From: Streptomyces atroolivaceus
Lineage (GTDB): Bacteria; Actinomycetota; Actinomycetes; Streptomycetales; Streptomycetaceae
NCBI RefSeq assembly: GCF_000717025.1
Contig: NZ_JNXG01000015.1
Location: forward strand, 124,001 to 188,000
DNA length: 64,000 nt
Direction: 5' to 3'
How positions within the stretch are numbered: position 1 is the stretch's first letter; the number at the start of each line of letters is the position of its first letter. A program made the position numbers and the translations under genes. Positions 8,781-17,363 of the stretch are shown here, piece after piece. Under the pieces are notes generated by a model. That model saw nothing but the letters and a program-made list of their open reading frames with translations. It ran no database searches and was not told where the DNA came from.

Positions 8781-8817
8781 GTGGCCCCGTTGACCGGTCA
8801 CTGGTCAACGGGGCCAC
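8781..8817. terminator. Bidirectional terminator hairpin between fdhD and the DUF397 gene
   Basis: Perfect 15-bp arms, GTGGCCCCGTTGACC and GGTCAACGGGGCCAC, flank a 7-nt loop. The hairpin sits between two convergent genes (fdhD stop 8670, DUF397 stop 8835), which fits termination in both directions. No clear U-run follows, as is common in Streptomyces. Confidence 0.75.
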
Positions 8818-8834
8818 CTCATGCAACCGCTGCC

Positions 8835-9044
8835 TCAGGTACTCAGGACGTCGTCCTTCACGGCCGAGACGAACGACGACCAGCCGTCCGCCGCGAACGT
8901 GAGCGCGGGGCCGCGTGAGTTCTTGCTGTCACGCACCGGGACGACATCAGCGAAGTCGTCGGAAACCTCTACGCATTGGCCGCCATCAGAGTTGCTGTAA
9001 CTGCTCTTTCGCCAAGCAGCCGCACTCAGGTCGATGGATCGCAC
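8835..9044 (-). CDS. DUF397 small protein
   Basis: This 69-residue protein has the DUF397 pattern: AAWRKSSYSNSDGGQCVEV, then VPVRDSKNSRGPALTF and W..F. Such proteins are abundant in Streptomyces and nearly always pair with a DUF5753 XRE-type regulator, as here, where it follows and overlaps one by 19 nt. GTG 9044 is preceded by GGAGG with a 7-nt spacer. Pairs of this kind (BldB/WhiJ-type) are linked to developmental control; the exact role of this copy is unknown. Confidence 0.9.
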   Translation of the reverse strand: MRSIDLSAAAWRKSSYSNSDGGQCVEVSDDFADVVPVRDSKNSRGPALTFAADGWSSFVSAVKDDVLST

Positions 9045-9868
9045 GGAATTTCCTCCAACAAGCGCGAGATGTGCTTACGCGACTCACCCGGGGACAGCGC
9101 CAAGTCGCGCACCGAATCGTACATTTGCTGAAGCTCTTCAACCTGCCGAGATTCCTCGATCAGGGTGCCGTGGCTGGCACTTTCCACGTACGCCACCGTA
9201 CGCCCCTGGGCGACGCGTAGGAACATCACATCGGTACTCGACAAACTGTGCGCACCAGCACTGTGAGGCAGCACCTGCACGACCGTCTGCGCCGTGTCGG
9301 CCACCTCCAGCAGATGCTTCAGTTGCTCCCGCCACGCACTCGACTCCCGAAGCGGGGTGCAGAGCACCGTCTCGGACAGGATCGAGCGGAAGTGCGCCGC
9401 CCCTTTCCCCTCAAGCAGATCGCGCCGAGTCAGGCGAGCTTTCACCTGCACATCAATCTCCTCGCCGCTGAGCCGCCCCGCTGCGAGGACTTCCCGTGCG
9501 TAGGCCTCTGTCTGCAACACCCCCGGCAGTACCCCCACCGCGAAGTGCCACAGACTCGTCGCCTCCGACTCCAGCGCCATGTACCGCCGGTAGCGCTCCT
9601 TGAACTGCGAATGGTCACTGATCGCCAGCTCCCACATGGCCAGCAGCAACCCCGGCGTCCCGTAGTACTGGTCCAGCGCCTGCACCACCTCCGGCCCGCC
9701 GACCGTCTCGCCCTTCTCCATCTTCCCGAACAACGACCAGTCCCAGCCCAGCCGTTCGCCGAGCTGTCGCAGGCTTTCGCCGCGCTCGGTACGCAGGTGC
9801 CGCAGCTCCTCCGCGAACCGTGCACGTGGTTCCCTGCTGCGGCCCGTAACCGCTCGCCTCGTCGGCAT
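9026..9868 (-). CDS. XRE-family regulator with DUF5753 domain
   Basis: This 280-residue protein has an N-terminal helix-turn-helix (about residues 17-72: RTERGESLRQLGERLGWD, FGKMEKGE) and a DUF5753 domain (WHFAVGVLPGVLQTEAYAREVL, then VQVLPHSAGAHSLS). ATG 9868 follows GGAGG and was chosen over the longer frame to 10096. It overlaps the downstream DUF397 gene, so the two are co-translated. Family members (WhiJ-like) are DNA-binding repressors whose activity is modulated by the DUF397 partner. A tandem 9-bp repeat lies just upstream of the start and may be its own operator. Confidence 0.9.
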   Translation of the reverse strand: MPTRRAVTGRSREPRARFAEELRHLRTERGESLRQLGERLGWDWSLFGKMEKGETVGGPEVVQALDQYYGTPGLLLAMWELAISDHSQFKERYRRYMALESEATSLWHFAVGVLPGVLQTEAYAREVLAAGRLSGEEIDVQVKARLTRRDLLEGKGAAHFRSILSETVLCTPLRESSAWREQLKHLLEVADTAQTVVQVLPHSAGAHSLSSTDVMFLRVAQGRTVAYVESASHGTLIEESRQVEELQQMYDSVRDLALSPGESRKHISRLLEEIPCDPST

Positions 9869-9878
9869 CGTGTCCTCC

Positions 9879-9896
9879 GTGGAACGTGTGGAACGT
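9879..9896. repeat. Tandem 9-bp repeat upstream of the XRE regulator
   Basis: Two head-to-tail copies of GTGGAACGT lie 11-28 nt upstream of the XRE start codon, in the divergent region with the gene at 10044. Their position fits an operator for the adjacent regulator; binding is inferred. Confidence 0.45.
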
Positions 9897-10043
9897 GCGG
9901 GACCCGCCGGAGAAGCACACCTTGCCCTCGGTGTGTCGGGCCCCTGACCGGGCCACCCTCGCAGTGACTCCCTCACGCACCGTAGCCACAGGCGTGTGGT
10001 CAGGCAGAGGAATCCGCGAAAGCACAACCGAAGGAAGACACCT

Positions 10044-10352
10044 ATGACGCCGCCGTCGCAGAAGCCGTCCCACCCCCGCAGGACGCCCCAGGCCAACGCT
10101 CCCGCCCCTCAGGCAGAACACCCGGCCACGGCCAGGATCCAGGAGGCCGTCGACGCGCGGGACGCCCTCGCCGCCGCACTGAGCGGCGCCGGTATCCAAC
10201 TGCCCATGATGGATGTGCGTACCCCGTGGCCGGACACGGAGGGCGACGACAGCGCGCGGCCTGCCCGCTACGCCCTCGTACACCTCGGCGTCTGCTCCGC
10301 TCCCGTGGCGCTCGCCCTCGCCGCAGTGATCAGGAACGGAACGGCCAGGTGA
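10044..10352 (+). CDS. Small hypothetical protein, divergent from the XRE/DUF397 pair
   Basis: This 102-residue protein was not identified by family. A Pro/Ala-rich N terminus is followed by a helix (ARIQEAVDARDALAAALSGAGI) and a segment ending in PARYALVHLGVCSAPVALALAAVI. ATG 10044 is preceded by GAAGGAAG; the longer frame to 9996 lacks a good site. Similar short proteins often sit opposite DUF397/DUF5753 pairs in Streptomyces. The stop overlaps the GTG of the next gene (GTGA), so the two are probably an operon. Confidence 0.7.
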   Translation: MTPPSQKPSHPRRTPQANAPAPQAEHPATARIQEAVDARDALAAALSGAGIQLPMMDVRTPWPDTEGDDSARPARYALVHLGVCSAPVALALAAVIRNGTAR

Positions 10353-11449
10353 CGGATGACGGTGCCCCCTGGGTGGGGACAGCCGTGTACGACGACGGGA
10401 GCGGCCGGGTGGGCCTGGTGATGGGCCACGACGGCCCGCACCTCCAGCTCCGCCCGCTCGGCGGTGGCCGCGAGTGGGACGCGGAGCCGTCCCGCCTCCG
10501 GCCGCTCGGCCCGGCCGAGTTGCTGAGCGCCCGCGTCGCCGAGGCCAACGCCCGCAGCCGGACCGGCCTCGGACTCGCCGGCATACGGGGCGCCCCGCAC
10601 ACCGGCGATGACGCCAGGACCTCCCGCTCGAATCAGGACCAGGTGTCAGTGGTACGTGAAAATGTTCCGGCCATGCGTCCTTCTGCTTCCGAGTACTCGT
10701 GGTTCGAGCACAACGAGCTGCGTTCCATGTACTGCATGACCTACATCAAGGGGCAGACACCGAAAGAGTTTCTGGCCCGGCTGGGCGTCACTCCGTACCC
10801 CGACCAGGAAGGGCTGAGGGGTCTGTCCTCGACGCACTGGACCGATCCCCTGGACGTGGACGACCACTGGCAGTTCATCGGCGCCACGCAGGTGCTTGGC
10901 CACGACGGCCCATGGACCCTCGCCGTCGAGCTCAACGGCTGGATCGGTGAGTCCGGCGAGTACATGGAGCCGGCCTCGAAATCGACACGAGCTCTCTCCC
11001 ACTACCAGAACGCCAGCGGAAGAACATCCTTCAGCTGGTGGGAGGACGGTGAGCTCCGGACGAGGTTCGAACGGCCTCGTAAACGCCACGGCAGCACTCC
11101 GGACGACCTCGTCGAGGCCATGCGGCGTGTCGGTTTTGATCTCGGTCCTCAGGGCGAGGACCCGGGCCGGCCGGGCATGCTCGCTCTCGCCGAGGAACTC
11201 AGCGGTGTACGGGTCACGGCCGAGCTGCTGGCCGGCTCCTCCTACACCTGCGGGTATTTCGGCCAGCTGCCCGCTGTGTACCGCACGGGCGGCAAGGAGC
11301 CTTCGCCGAGGCCGGACATGAAGCTCCACCCTGTCGGCGACGGAGCCCTGGCAGACGGCGAGACACCACAGGTACGGAGGCGCAAGGGCCCGGGACGAGG
11401 GCTTGGACCTCTGCTCCGGCCGCCTACGAACACTGGTCAGGAACCGTAG
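10349..11449 (+). CDS. Apparent fusion of a small Streptomyces protein with a DUF6461-like domain
   Basis: This 366-residue frame starts at a GTG overlapping the previous stop. Residues 1 to about 80 (WVGTAVYDDGSGRVGLVMG ... EWDAEPSRLRPL) look like the separate small protein that normally follows the 10044-type gene. From about residue 112 it changes to a DUF6461-like domain (YSWFEHNELRSMYCMTYIKG, RLGVTPY, then WTLAVELNGWIG). The linker, TSRSNQDQVSVV, looks foreign to both. An internal ATG at 10673 would give the second domain alone but has no clear ribosome binding site. Either this is a real fusion or two genes that run together in frame. The C terminus is basic and low-complexity. Function unknown. 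Confidence 0.65.
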   Translation: MTDDGAPWVGTAVYDDGSGRVGLVMGHDGPHLQLRPLGGGREWDAEPSRLRPLGPAELLSARVAEANARSRTGLGLAGIRGAPHTGDDARTSRSNQDQVSVVRENVPAMRPSASEYSWFEHNELRSMYCMTYIKGQTPKEFLARLGVTPYPDQEGLRGLSSTHWTDPLDVDDHWQFIGATQVLGHDGPWTLAVELNGWIGESGEYMEPASKSTRALSHYQNASGRTSFSWWEDGELRTRFERPRKRHGSTPDDLVEAMRRVGFDLGPQGEDPGRPGMLALAEELSGVRVTAELLAGSSYTCGYFGQLPAVYRTGGKEPSPRPDMKLHPVGDGALADGETPQVRRRKGPGRGLGPLLRPPTNTGQEP

Positions 11450-11517
11450 GTCCGCGCTTCATCGCTTCGTTCGGATCACTGCGCGGACCAGTACACCTCG
11501 CACCGCAAGGTCCGCGC
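11449..11517. repeat. Three copies of GGTCCGCGC forming a hairpin plus direct repeat
   Basis: GGTCCGCGC occurs at 11449-11457, inverted at 11481-11489 and direct again at 11509-11517. The first two can form a 9-bp stem. It lies between convergent genes and may act as a terminator. Confidence 0.5.
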
Positions 11518-11522
11518 TCGCG

Positions 11523-12077
11523 TCAGGCGCGCCTTCGCCCGGACGAGATCTGCGACTTCGAGGCCGCCCGGATCAGCTGCAGCTGCCCGATCTCAGCGAC
11601 GTTCTTCATCAGCTCGGCGTTCAGCCAGGCGATCATGTGCCCGACGGTGTTGTCCGGCGGGGTCTGCCACGGGAGTGTGGAAGCGGCGTCCAGATCGCCG
11701 TCGGTGAGTTCGTCGAGGACCGCCACCCACTGGGTGCGCAGATCCTGTAGCCAGGCGACGGCCGCCGGGCCGTTGCCCGGCCAGGTGACGTCGGTACGCT
11801 CACGGGGCGTACGTCCCTGCGCGTGATCGATGGCAGTGCTCCACCACCAGCCGACATGCCAGCTCACCCAGCCGATGGTGGGAACGGGAACGGGGTCGGG
11901 CTCGGTATCGGCCCAGTCCGGCAGCCAGTTCCCCGCGGCGTCCGGGCGCACCGTCCAGGTCAGGTCAGTGGGCTCCCACAGGAAGTCCTCGGGCGCGAGC
12001 CGCTCCAAGTGGTACGTGAACAGTGACCAGGTCATGTCGAACTGCCAGCGCAGTAGTTCACGGCGGGGATTGTCCAT
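11523..12077 (-). CDS. DinB-superfamily protein
   Basis: This 184-residue protein is a DinB/YfiT-like four-helix protein: RRELLRWQFDMTWSLFTYHLERL, WVSWHVGWWWSTAIDHA and DNTVGHMIAWLNAELMKNVAEIG carry the three spaced helix/His elements (His in SWHVGWWW, His in VGHMIAWLNAELMKN) of metal-binding DinB proteins. These proteins include thiol transferases for mycothiol or bacillithiol, but the substrate here is unknown. ATG 12077 is preceded by GAGGA. It is monocistronic, convergent with the gene at 10349. Confidence 0.8.
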   Translation of the reverse strand: MDNPRRELLRWQFDMTWSLFTYHLERLAPEDFLWEPTDLTWTVRPDAAGNWLPDWADTEPDPVPVPTIGWVSWHVGWWWSTAIDHAQGRTPRERTDVTWPGNGPAAVAWLQDLRTQWVAVLDELTDGDLDAASTLPWQTPPDNTVGHMIAWLNAELMKNVAEIGQLQLIRAASKSQISSGRRRA

Positions 12078-12197
12078 CGTTCGATCCTCGCATGCTGCCG
12101 GGCGGCGCACCGGACGCAAGGCGTTCGTCTCATGAACTCGCACGTGCAGAGGCCACGCAGCAGCCGCCGCTCATCGGGCCCGAGCCGCGCCGCCGGG

Positions 12198-13232
12198 TCA
12201 GTTCAGCGCCTCTGCCGGAGCAGGCCTGGCCGGGGCTGCCTCCGGCAGCGGGTCGCGGGAGCGGCGCTTGGCGATCACCGCGCAGACCATCAGCTGCATC
12301 TGGTGGAAGAGCATCAGGGGCAGCACCGCGAGGCCGGCGTGCGCACCGAACAGGACGCTGGCCATCGGCAGCCCGGCCGCCAGGCTCTTCTTCGACCCGG
12401 CGAACTGGATGGCGATCCGGTCCTCCCGCCCGAAGCCCAGCCGCTTGGCCCCGTACCAGCTCACCGTGAGCATGACGGCCAGCAGCACCGCCTCGGCGGC
12501 GAGCAGCGCACCGAGCCTGAGCGGGGTGACCTGGTTCCAGATCCCGGCCACCATGCCCTCGCTGAAGGCCGTGTAGACGACGAGCAGGATCGAGCCTCGG
12601 TCGACGTAGCCCAGCACCTTGCGGTGGCGTCCGATGAAACCTCCGACCCAGCGGCGCAGCAGCTGCCCCGCGAGGAAGGGGGCCAGCAGCTGGAGGCCGA
12701 TCCTCAGCAGGGAGTCCGCGGAGAAGCCGCCCCCGCTCCCGCCGAGCAGCGCGGCGGCCAGCAGTGGCGTCAGCAGGATCCCGGCGATGCTGGAGAAGGA
12801 GCCGGCACAGATGGCGGCCGGCACGTTGCCGCGGGCCATCGAGGTGAAGGCGATCGACGACTGGATGGTCGAGGGCACCAGACACAGGAAGAGGAACCCG
12901 TCCTGGAGCTGCGGGGTCAGCACATGCGGGACCAGTCCGTGGCTGGCGAGCCCGAGCAGCGGGAAGACCATGAAGGTGCAGGCCAGGACGGTGAGGTGGA
13001 GTCGCCAGTGCTTCAGGCCGTCGAGTGCCTCGGCGGTCGAGAGACGCGCTCCGTAGAGGAAGAACAACAGCGCCACCGCTCCGGTCGACGCCCCGCCCGC
13101 CACCTCGGCTCCGGTCCCGGACACCGGTAGCAGCGCAGCGAGTACCACCGTGCCGATCAGCGCCAGGATGTAGGGGTCGACCGGCAGCCATGACGGCAGT
13201 GCGGGGATACGGCGGCTGGTGCGGCGGCTCAT
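12198..13232 (-). CDS. Bile acid:sodium symporter-family (BASS) transporter
   Basis: This 344-residue membrane protein has about ten hydrophobic segments and belongs to the BASS/SBF-like group (YfeH type), with family motifs LVPSTIQSSIAFTSMARGNVPAAICAGSF split across two helices and FAGSKKSLAAGLP near the C terminus. YfeH-like members move organic anions with sodium. ATG 13232 is used; ATG 13271 (MGRARPRR) is possible. It is divergent from a LysR regulator 115 nt away, its likely controller. Confidence 0.88.
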   Translation of the reverse strand: MSRRTSRRIPALPSWLPVDPYILALIGTVVLAALLPVSGTGAEVAGGASTGAVALLFFLYGARLSTAEALDGLKHWRLHLTVLACTFMVFPLLGLASHGLVPHVLTPQLQDGFLFLCLVPSTIQSSIAFTSMARGNVPAAICAGSFSSIAGILLTPLLAAALLGGSGGGFSADSLLRIGLQLLAPFLAGQLLRRWVGGFIGRHRKVLGYVDRGSILLVVYTAFSEGMVAGIWNQVTPLRLGALLAAEAVLLAVMLTVSWYGAKRLGFGREDRIAIQFAGSKKSLAAGLPMASVLFGAHAGLAVLPLMLFHQMQLMVCAVIAKRRSRDPLPEAAPARPAPAEALN

Positions 13233-13321
13233 GTGCTCCGTGCTCTCTCGGCGGGGTCGGGCCCTGCCCATCGTGCCCCCGGGCACCGCGATCGGGAATC
13301 CGGTACACCGCACTGACTGTC

Positions 13322-13336
13322 ATCACGATTCGCGAT
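13322..13336. promoter_or_regulatory. Putative LysR box between BASS transporter and LysR gene
   Basis: ATCACGATTCGCGAT is an imperfect inverted repeat (12 of 15 positions symmetric) with the T-N11-A pattern of LysR sites. It lies 12 nt before the LysR start, in the divergent promoter region. Binding is inferred. Confidence 0.45.
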
Positions 13337-13347
13337 AGCCTCGTTCC

Positions 13348-14241
13348 ATGTACGACCCGGTCCAGCTCCGCACCTTCCTGGCAGTCGCCCAGACCCTGAG
13401 CTTCACCCAGGCGGCCCGCCGGCTCGGCGTCCGGCAGTCCACGGTGAGCCAGCACGTCCGGCGGCTGGAGTCCGCGGCCGGCAGGCAGCTGTTCAGCCGG
13501 GACACGCACCGGGTCGACCTCACCCAGGACGGCGAGGCGATGCTGGGCTTCGCCCGGACGATCCTGCAGGCCAACGAGCGGGCGGCGGCGTTCTTCACGG
13601 GCACGCGGCTGCGCGGACGACTGCGCTTCGGGGCCTCCGAGGACTTCGTCCTGACCCGGCTTCCGGAGATTCTGGAGTCCTTCAGGCGGGAGCACCCGGA
13701 AGTCGAACTGGAGCTGACGGTGGAGCTTTCCGGCGCGCTGCACCGGCAGCTCGCGGCGGGCCGGCTCGACCTGGTGCTGGCGAAGCGCCGCGCCGGGGAC
13801 ACCCACGGCGAGCTGGTCTGGCAGGACACCCTGACGTGGATCGGCGCTCCTCAGCTGCGGATCGACCCGGAGCGCCCGCTCCCGCTGATCGCCTTCCCGC
13901 CTCCCGGCATCACCAGAGCGCGCGCCCTGGAGGTGCTGGAGGAACACGGCAGGTCATGGCGTTTCGCGTGTACGAGTGCGAGCCTGAGCGCACTCGTCGC
14001 GGCGGCCCGCGCGGGCCTGGGGGTGATGGCACACACCCGGGGGCTCATCCCGCCCGGCCTCGTGCCGGTGCCGTCGAGGGCAGGGCTGCCGGAGCTCGGG
14101 GATGTGGATTTCGTGCTCCTGCACGGGCGCCGCAGAGACACCGCGCAGGAGGCGGCGGACGCCCTCGCGGCGGCGATCCTCGCGGGCGGCGACCGTCTGC
14201 ACCGCGGTCCGGTCGTGCCGTCGCACCCGGAACCCGCGTAA
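13348..14241 (+). CDS. LysR-family regulator
   Basis: This 297-residue regulator has an N-terminal winged helix (LRTFLAVAQTLSFTQAARRLGVRQSTVSQHVRRLE, residues 7-41) and a periplasmic-binding-type effector domain from about residue 90 (LRFGASEDFVLTRLPEILESF). It is divergent from the BASS transporter and probably controls it, with the transported anion as effector; this is inference from layout. The start at ATG 13348 agrees with the position of the helix-turn-helix in the family. Confidence 0.9.
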   Translation: MYDPVQLRTFLAVAQTLSFTQAARRLGVRQSTVSQHVRRLESAAGRQLFSRDTHRVDLTQDGEAMLGFARTILQANERAAAFFTGTRLRGRLRFGASEDFVLTRLPEILESFRREHPEVELELTVELSGALHRQLAAGRLDLVLAKRRAGDTHGELVWQDTLTWIGAPQLRIDPERPLPLIAFPPPGITRARALEVLEEHGRSWRFACTSASLSALVAAARAGLGVMAHTRGLIPPGLVPVPSRAGLPELGDVDFVLLHGRRRDTAQEAADALAAAILAGGDRLHRGPVVPSHPEPA

Positions 14242-14445
14242 GTGCCGCGTACAGATTCGGTGGAGATTCCCGCTCCAGCTACTTACTCCGCGGTCAGAAG
14301 TCCGCCCGGGCATGGCCCATCTGGCCCGATTTCTACGGTCGGACCGTCCAGATGCCATGTTTTCCGGAGACTTCGGACCCTCCCGCGGCTTCGAGGGGTG
14401 AGGTAGCGTCGCGGCGCCGTGCGGAGCGCCACAAGGAGCAGGTCA

Positions 14446-16269
14446 TTGCGCGAGTTCACTGTCCCACCCATGGCCGCTGCCCCTCAAGTCGGCGGTCTTG
14501 CCGACACCGTCTTCGACCACGCGGAGGACGACCCCCACCGGATCGCCCTCGGCCGCAAGGACGCGGAAGGGCGATGGCACGACGTGTCCGCCGCCACGTT
14601 CCGCGACGAGGTGCTCGCTCTCGCCAAGGGACTGATCGCGCACGGCATCAGGTTCGGCGACCGGGTCGCCCTGATGTCCCGTACGCGCTACGAGTGGACC
14701 CTTTTCGACTTCGCCCTCTGGACGGTGGGCGCTCAGTCCGTGCCGGTCTATCCGACGTCGTCGGCCGATCAGGTCCTGTGGATGCTGCACGACGCCGAGG
14801 TGGCGGCCGTCATGGTCGAGCACGAGGACCACGCGATGACGATCGGTTCGGTGATCGACCGGCTGCCGAATCTGCACCGGCTGTGGCAGCTGGACGCCGA
14901 CGCGGTGACCGAGCTGGTCGAGGCCGGGGCCCTGATCGACGACGAGGTCGTGCACCGGCACCGTCGCGCGGTGACACCCGACTCGGTGGCGACCGTGATC
15001 TACACGTCGGGCACGACGGGGCGCCCCAAGGGCTGTGTGATCACCCACGCGAGCTTCATGTTCGAGGCCGACACCATGGTCGGCCGCTGGCATCCGGTGT
15101 TCCTCTCCAAGCCCGGCGAGGAGGCGGCGACGCTGCTCTTCCTGCCCCTCGCCCATGTCTTCGGCCGCATGGTGGAGATCGCGGCCCTGCGCGGCCGGGT
15201 CAAGCTGGGGCACCAGCCGGAGCTGTCCGCGAAGGCTCTGATGCCGGACCTGGTGACGTTCCGGCCCACCTTCATCTTGGCGGTGCCGTACATCTTCGAG
15301 AAGGTCTTCAACGGTGCGCGGCGCAAGGCGGAGGCGGAGGGCCGCCTCGGGGCGTTCGACAAGGCCGTCGATGTCGCGGTGAAGTACGCCGAGGCACTGG
15401 AGGAGCGCGCCTTCGGGACCGGCCCCGGGCCGTCCGCCGGACTGCGGATGCAGCACCAGTTCTTCGACAAGGTGGTCTACCGCAAGGTCCGGGAGGCGAT
15501 GGGCGGCAGGGTGCGGCACGCCATGTCGGGCGGCTCCGGCATGGACAGGCAGCTCGGGCTCTTCTTCGCGGGTGCGGGCGTCGCGGTCTACGAGGGCTAC
15601 GGCCTCACCGAGACGACCGCCGCGGCCACCGCCAATCCGCCCGAGCGCACCCGCTACGGCACCGTCGGCCAGCCGATCCCCGGATCGGCGGTGCACATCG
15701 CCCGGGACGGCGAGATCTGGGTGCACGGCGCCAACGTGTTCTCCGGATACCTGGGCGACCCCAAGGCCACGGACTCCGTACTGCACGACGGATGGCTGGC
15801 CACCGGCGACCTCGGCGCGCTCGACGAGGACGGTTACCTGACCATCACCGGGCGCAAGAAGGAGATCCTGGTGACCTCCGGGGGCAAGAGCGTGGCCCCG
15901 ACCGGGCTGGAGGAGCGGGTGCGCGCGCATCCGCTGGTCGCGCAGTGCATCGTCGTCGGCAACGACCGGCCCTACATCGCGGCGCTGGTCACCGTCGACC
16001 AGGAGGCGGTGGAGCACTGGCTCGCCATGCAGGGGCGTACGCCGATGCGCGCCGCGGACCTGGTGCGCGACCCCGATCTGGAGATGGAGGTGCGCCGGGC
16101 TGTGGTGGCCGCGAACACAGCGGTCTCACAGGCGGAGTCCATCCGCACCTTCCGTATCCTGGCTCACCAGTTCACCGAGGAGCACGGTCTGCTCACCCCG
16201 TCTCTCAAGCTGAAGCGGAAGGCCATCGAGACGGCGTACGCGGCCGAGGTGGACGCCCTGTACCGGTGA
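14446..16269 (+). CDS. Long-chain fatty-acid-CoA ligase (AMP-forming)
   Basis: This 607-residue acyl-activating enzyme has the adenylate-forming core motifs: P-loop YTSGTTGRPKG, YEGYGLTETT, the ATP-binding GWLATGDLGALDEDGYL and hinge ITGRKKEILVTSGGKSVAP. It is FadD15-like in layout. The start is TTG 14446, which follows AAGGAG with a 7-nt spacer and gives the expected LREFTVPP N terminus; ATG 14470 lacks this site. It converts free fatty acids to acyl-CoA at the membrane face. The Lys expected in the C-terminal subdomain is present in LTPSLKLKRK. No lipid genes flank it, so its role is probably general fatty-acid use. Confidence 0.93.
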   Translation: MREFTVPPMAAAPQVGGLADTVFDHAEDDPHRIALGRKDAEGRWHDVSAATFRDEVLALAKGLIAHGIRFGDRVALMSRTRYEWTLFDFALWTVGAQSVPVYPTSSADQVLWMLHDAEVAAVMVEHEDHAMTIGSVIDRLPNLHRLWQLDADAVTELVEAGALIDDEVVHRHRRAVTPDSVATVIYTSGTTGRPKGCVITHASFMFEADTMVGRWHPVFLSKPGEEAATLLFLPLAHVFGRMVEIAALRGRVKLGHQPELSAKALMPDLVTFRPTFILAVPYIFEKVFNGARRKAEAEGRLGAFDKAVDVAVKYAEALEERAFGTGPGPSAGLRMQHQFFDKVVYRKVREAMGGRVRHAMSGGSGMDRQLGLFFAGAGVAVYEGYGLTETTAAATANPPERTRYGTVGQPIPGSAVHIARDGEIWVHGANVFSGYLGDPKATDSVLHDGWLATGDLGALDEDGYLTITGRKKEILVTSGGKSVAPTGLEERVRAHPLVAQCIVVGNDRPYIAALVTVDQEAVEHWLAMQGRTPMRAADLVRDPDLEMEVRRAVVAANTAVSQAESIRTFRILAHQFTEEHGLLTPSLKLKRKAIETAYAAEVDALYR

Positions 16270-16405
16270 GCAGCGCCGACCTGTATTGACGGTGTGTCAG
16301 TGGAACATTCTTCCGGTTCACCGGATCCGGGCAGGTGGGAATGGTTAGGCTTCCGTGTTCGTTCTCCCCGGGAGTACCAACCGACAACGTAAGGATCGAC
16401 TGCTC

Positions 16406-17242
16406 GTGAGCCAGGTCCCCACCATCACGCTCAACAACGGCCTCGAGATGCCGCAGCTCGGCTTCGGTGTCTGGCAGGTGCCGGACGACGAGGCCACCAC
16501 GGCCGTGACCACGGCCCTGGAGGCCGGGTACCGGAGCATCGACACCGCCGCGATCTACGGGAACGAGGCGGGCACGGGAAAGGCCGTCGCCGCCTCCGGT
16601 CTGGCCCGTGAGGAACTGTTCGTCACCACCAAGCTGTGGAACACCGAGCAGGGATACGACTCGACGCTCCGCGCCTTCGACGCGTCGCTGGACAAGCTGG
16701 GTCTGGACTACGTCGATCTGTATCTGATCCACTGGCCGGTGCCGGCCAAGGACGCCTACGTCGACACGTACAAGGCCTTCGAGCGGATCCTCGCCGACGG
16801 CCGCGCCAAGGCCATCGGTGTCTCCAACTTCCAGCCGGAGCACCTGGAGCGCCTGCTGGGCGAGACCTCCGTCGTCCCCGCGGTCAACCAGATCGAGCTG
16901 CACCCGCAGCTGCAGCAGGCCGAGTCCCGCGCCTTCCACGCCGAGCACGGCATCGTCACCGAAGCCTGGTCGCCGCTGGGATCGGGCAAGGGCCTCCTGG
17001 AGGTCCCGACGGTGGTCGCCGTCGCGCACAAGCACGGCCGTACCCCGGCCCAGGCGGTGCTCCGCTGGCACCTTCAGACCGGCCACGTGGTGATCCCCAA
17101 GTCCGTGACGCCGTCACGGATCGCGGAGAACATCGACGTCTTCGACTTCGAGCTGGACGCCGACGACCTGGCCGCCTTCGCCGCGCTCGACGAGGGCAAG
17201 CGCCTGGGCTCCGACCCCGCCGAATTCAACCTCGGGGCCTGA
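16406..17242 (+). CDS. Aldo/keto reductase (2,5-diketo-D-gluconate reductase-like)
   Basis: This 278-residue NADPH-dependent TIM-barrel reductase has the AKR tetrad: Asp in SIDTAAIYGNE, Tyr in AIYGNE, Lys in VTTKLWN and His in YLIHWP. Cofactor-binding VIPKSVTPSRIAENIDVF is at the C terminus. GTG 16406, after AAGGA, gives the usual short N terminus (SQVPTITLNNG); the frame opens earlier at 16355. It is probably monocistronic and reduces aldehydes or ketones of unknown identity. Confidence 0.92.
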   Translation: MSQVPTITLNNGLEMPQLGFGVWQVPDDEATTAVTTALEAGYRSIDTAAIYGNEAGTGKAVAASGLAREELFVTTKLWNTEQGYDSTLRAFDASLDKLGLDYVDLYLIHWPVPAKDAYVDTYKAFERILADGRAKAIGVSNFQPEHLERLLGETSVVPAVNQIELHPQLQQAESRAFHAEHGIVTEAWSPLGSGKGLLEVPTVVAVAHKHGRTPAQAVLRWHLQTGHVVIPKSVTPSRIAENIDVFDFELDADDLAAFAALDEGKRLGSDPAEFNLGA

Positions 17243-17257
17243 CCCGTCACGCCCCAC

Positions 17258-17288
17258 GGCGTCCCACCGCTGTACGCGGTGGGGCGCC
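17258..17288. terminator. Bidirectional terminator between aldo/keto reductase and AraC gene
   Basis: Arms GGCGTCCCACCGC and GCGGTGGGGCGCC (one mismatch; inner 8 bp perfect) flank the loop TGTAC. It lies 16 nt past the aldo/keto reductase stop and downstream of the convergent AraC gene. Confidence 0.75.
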
Positions 17289-17363
17289 GGTGTTGCCGCG
17301 CCGCCGTCGACACCGGGTCAGGCGATACGGGCCCGGCGCCGTCCCGGCGCGCGGTGCGCCGTT

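Noticed and set aside
12130..13947. A long open frame (605 codons) on the minus strand across the LysR and BASS genes
   Set aside because: It is a shadow of high-GC codon use: it overlaps two well-supported genes, has Arg/Pro/Gly-rich sequence without motifs, and no suitable start.
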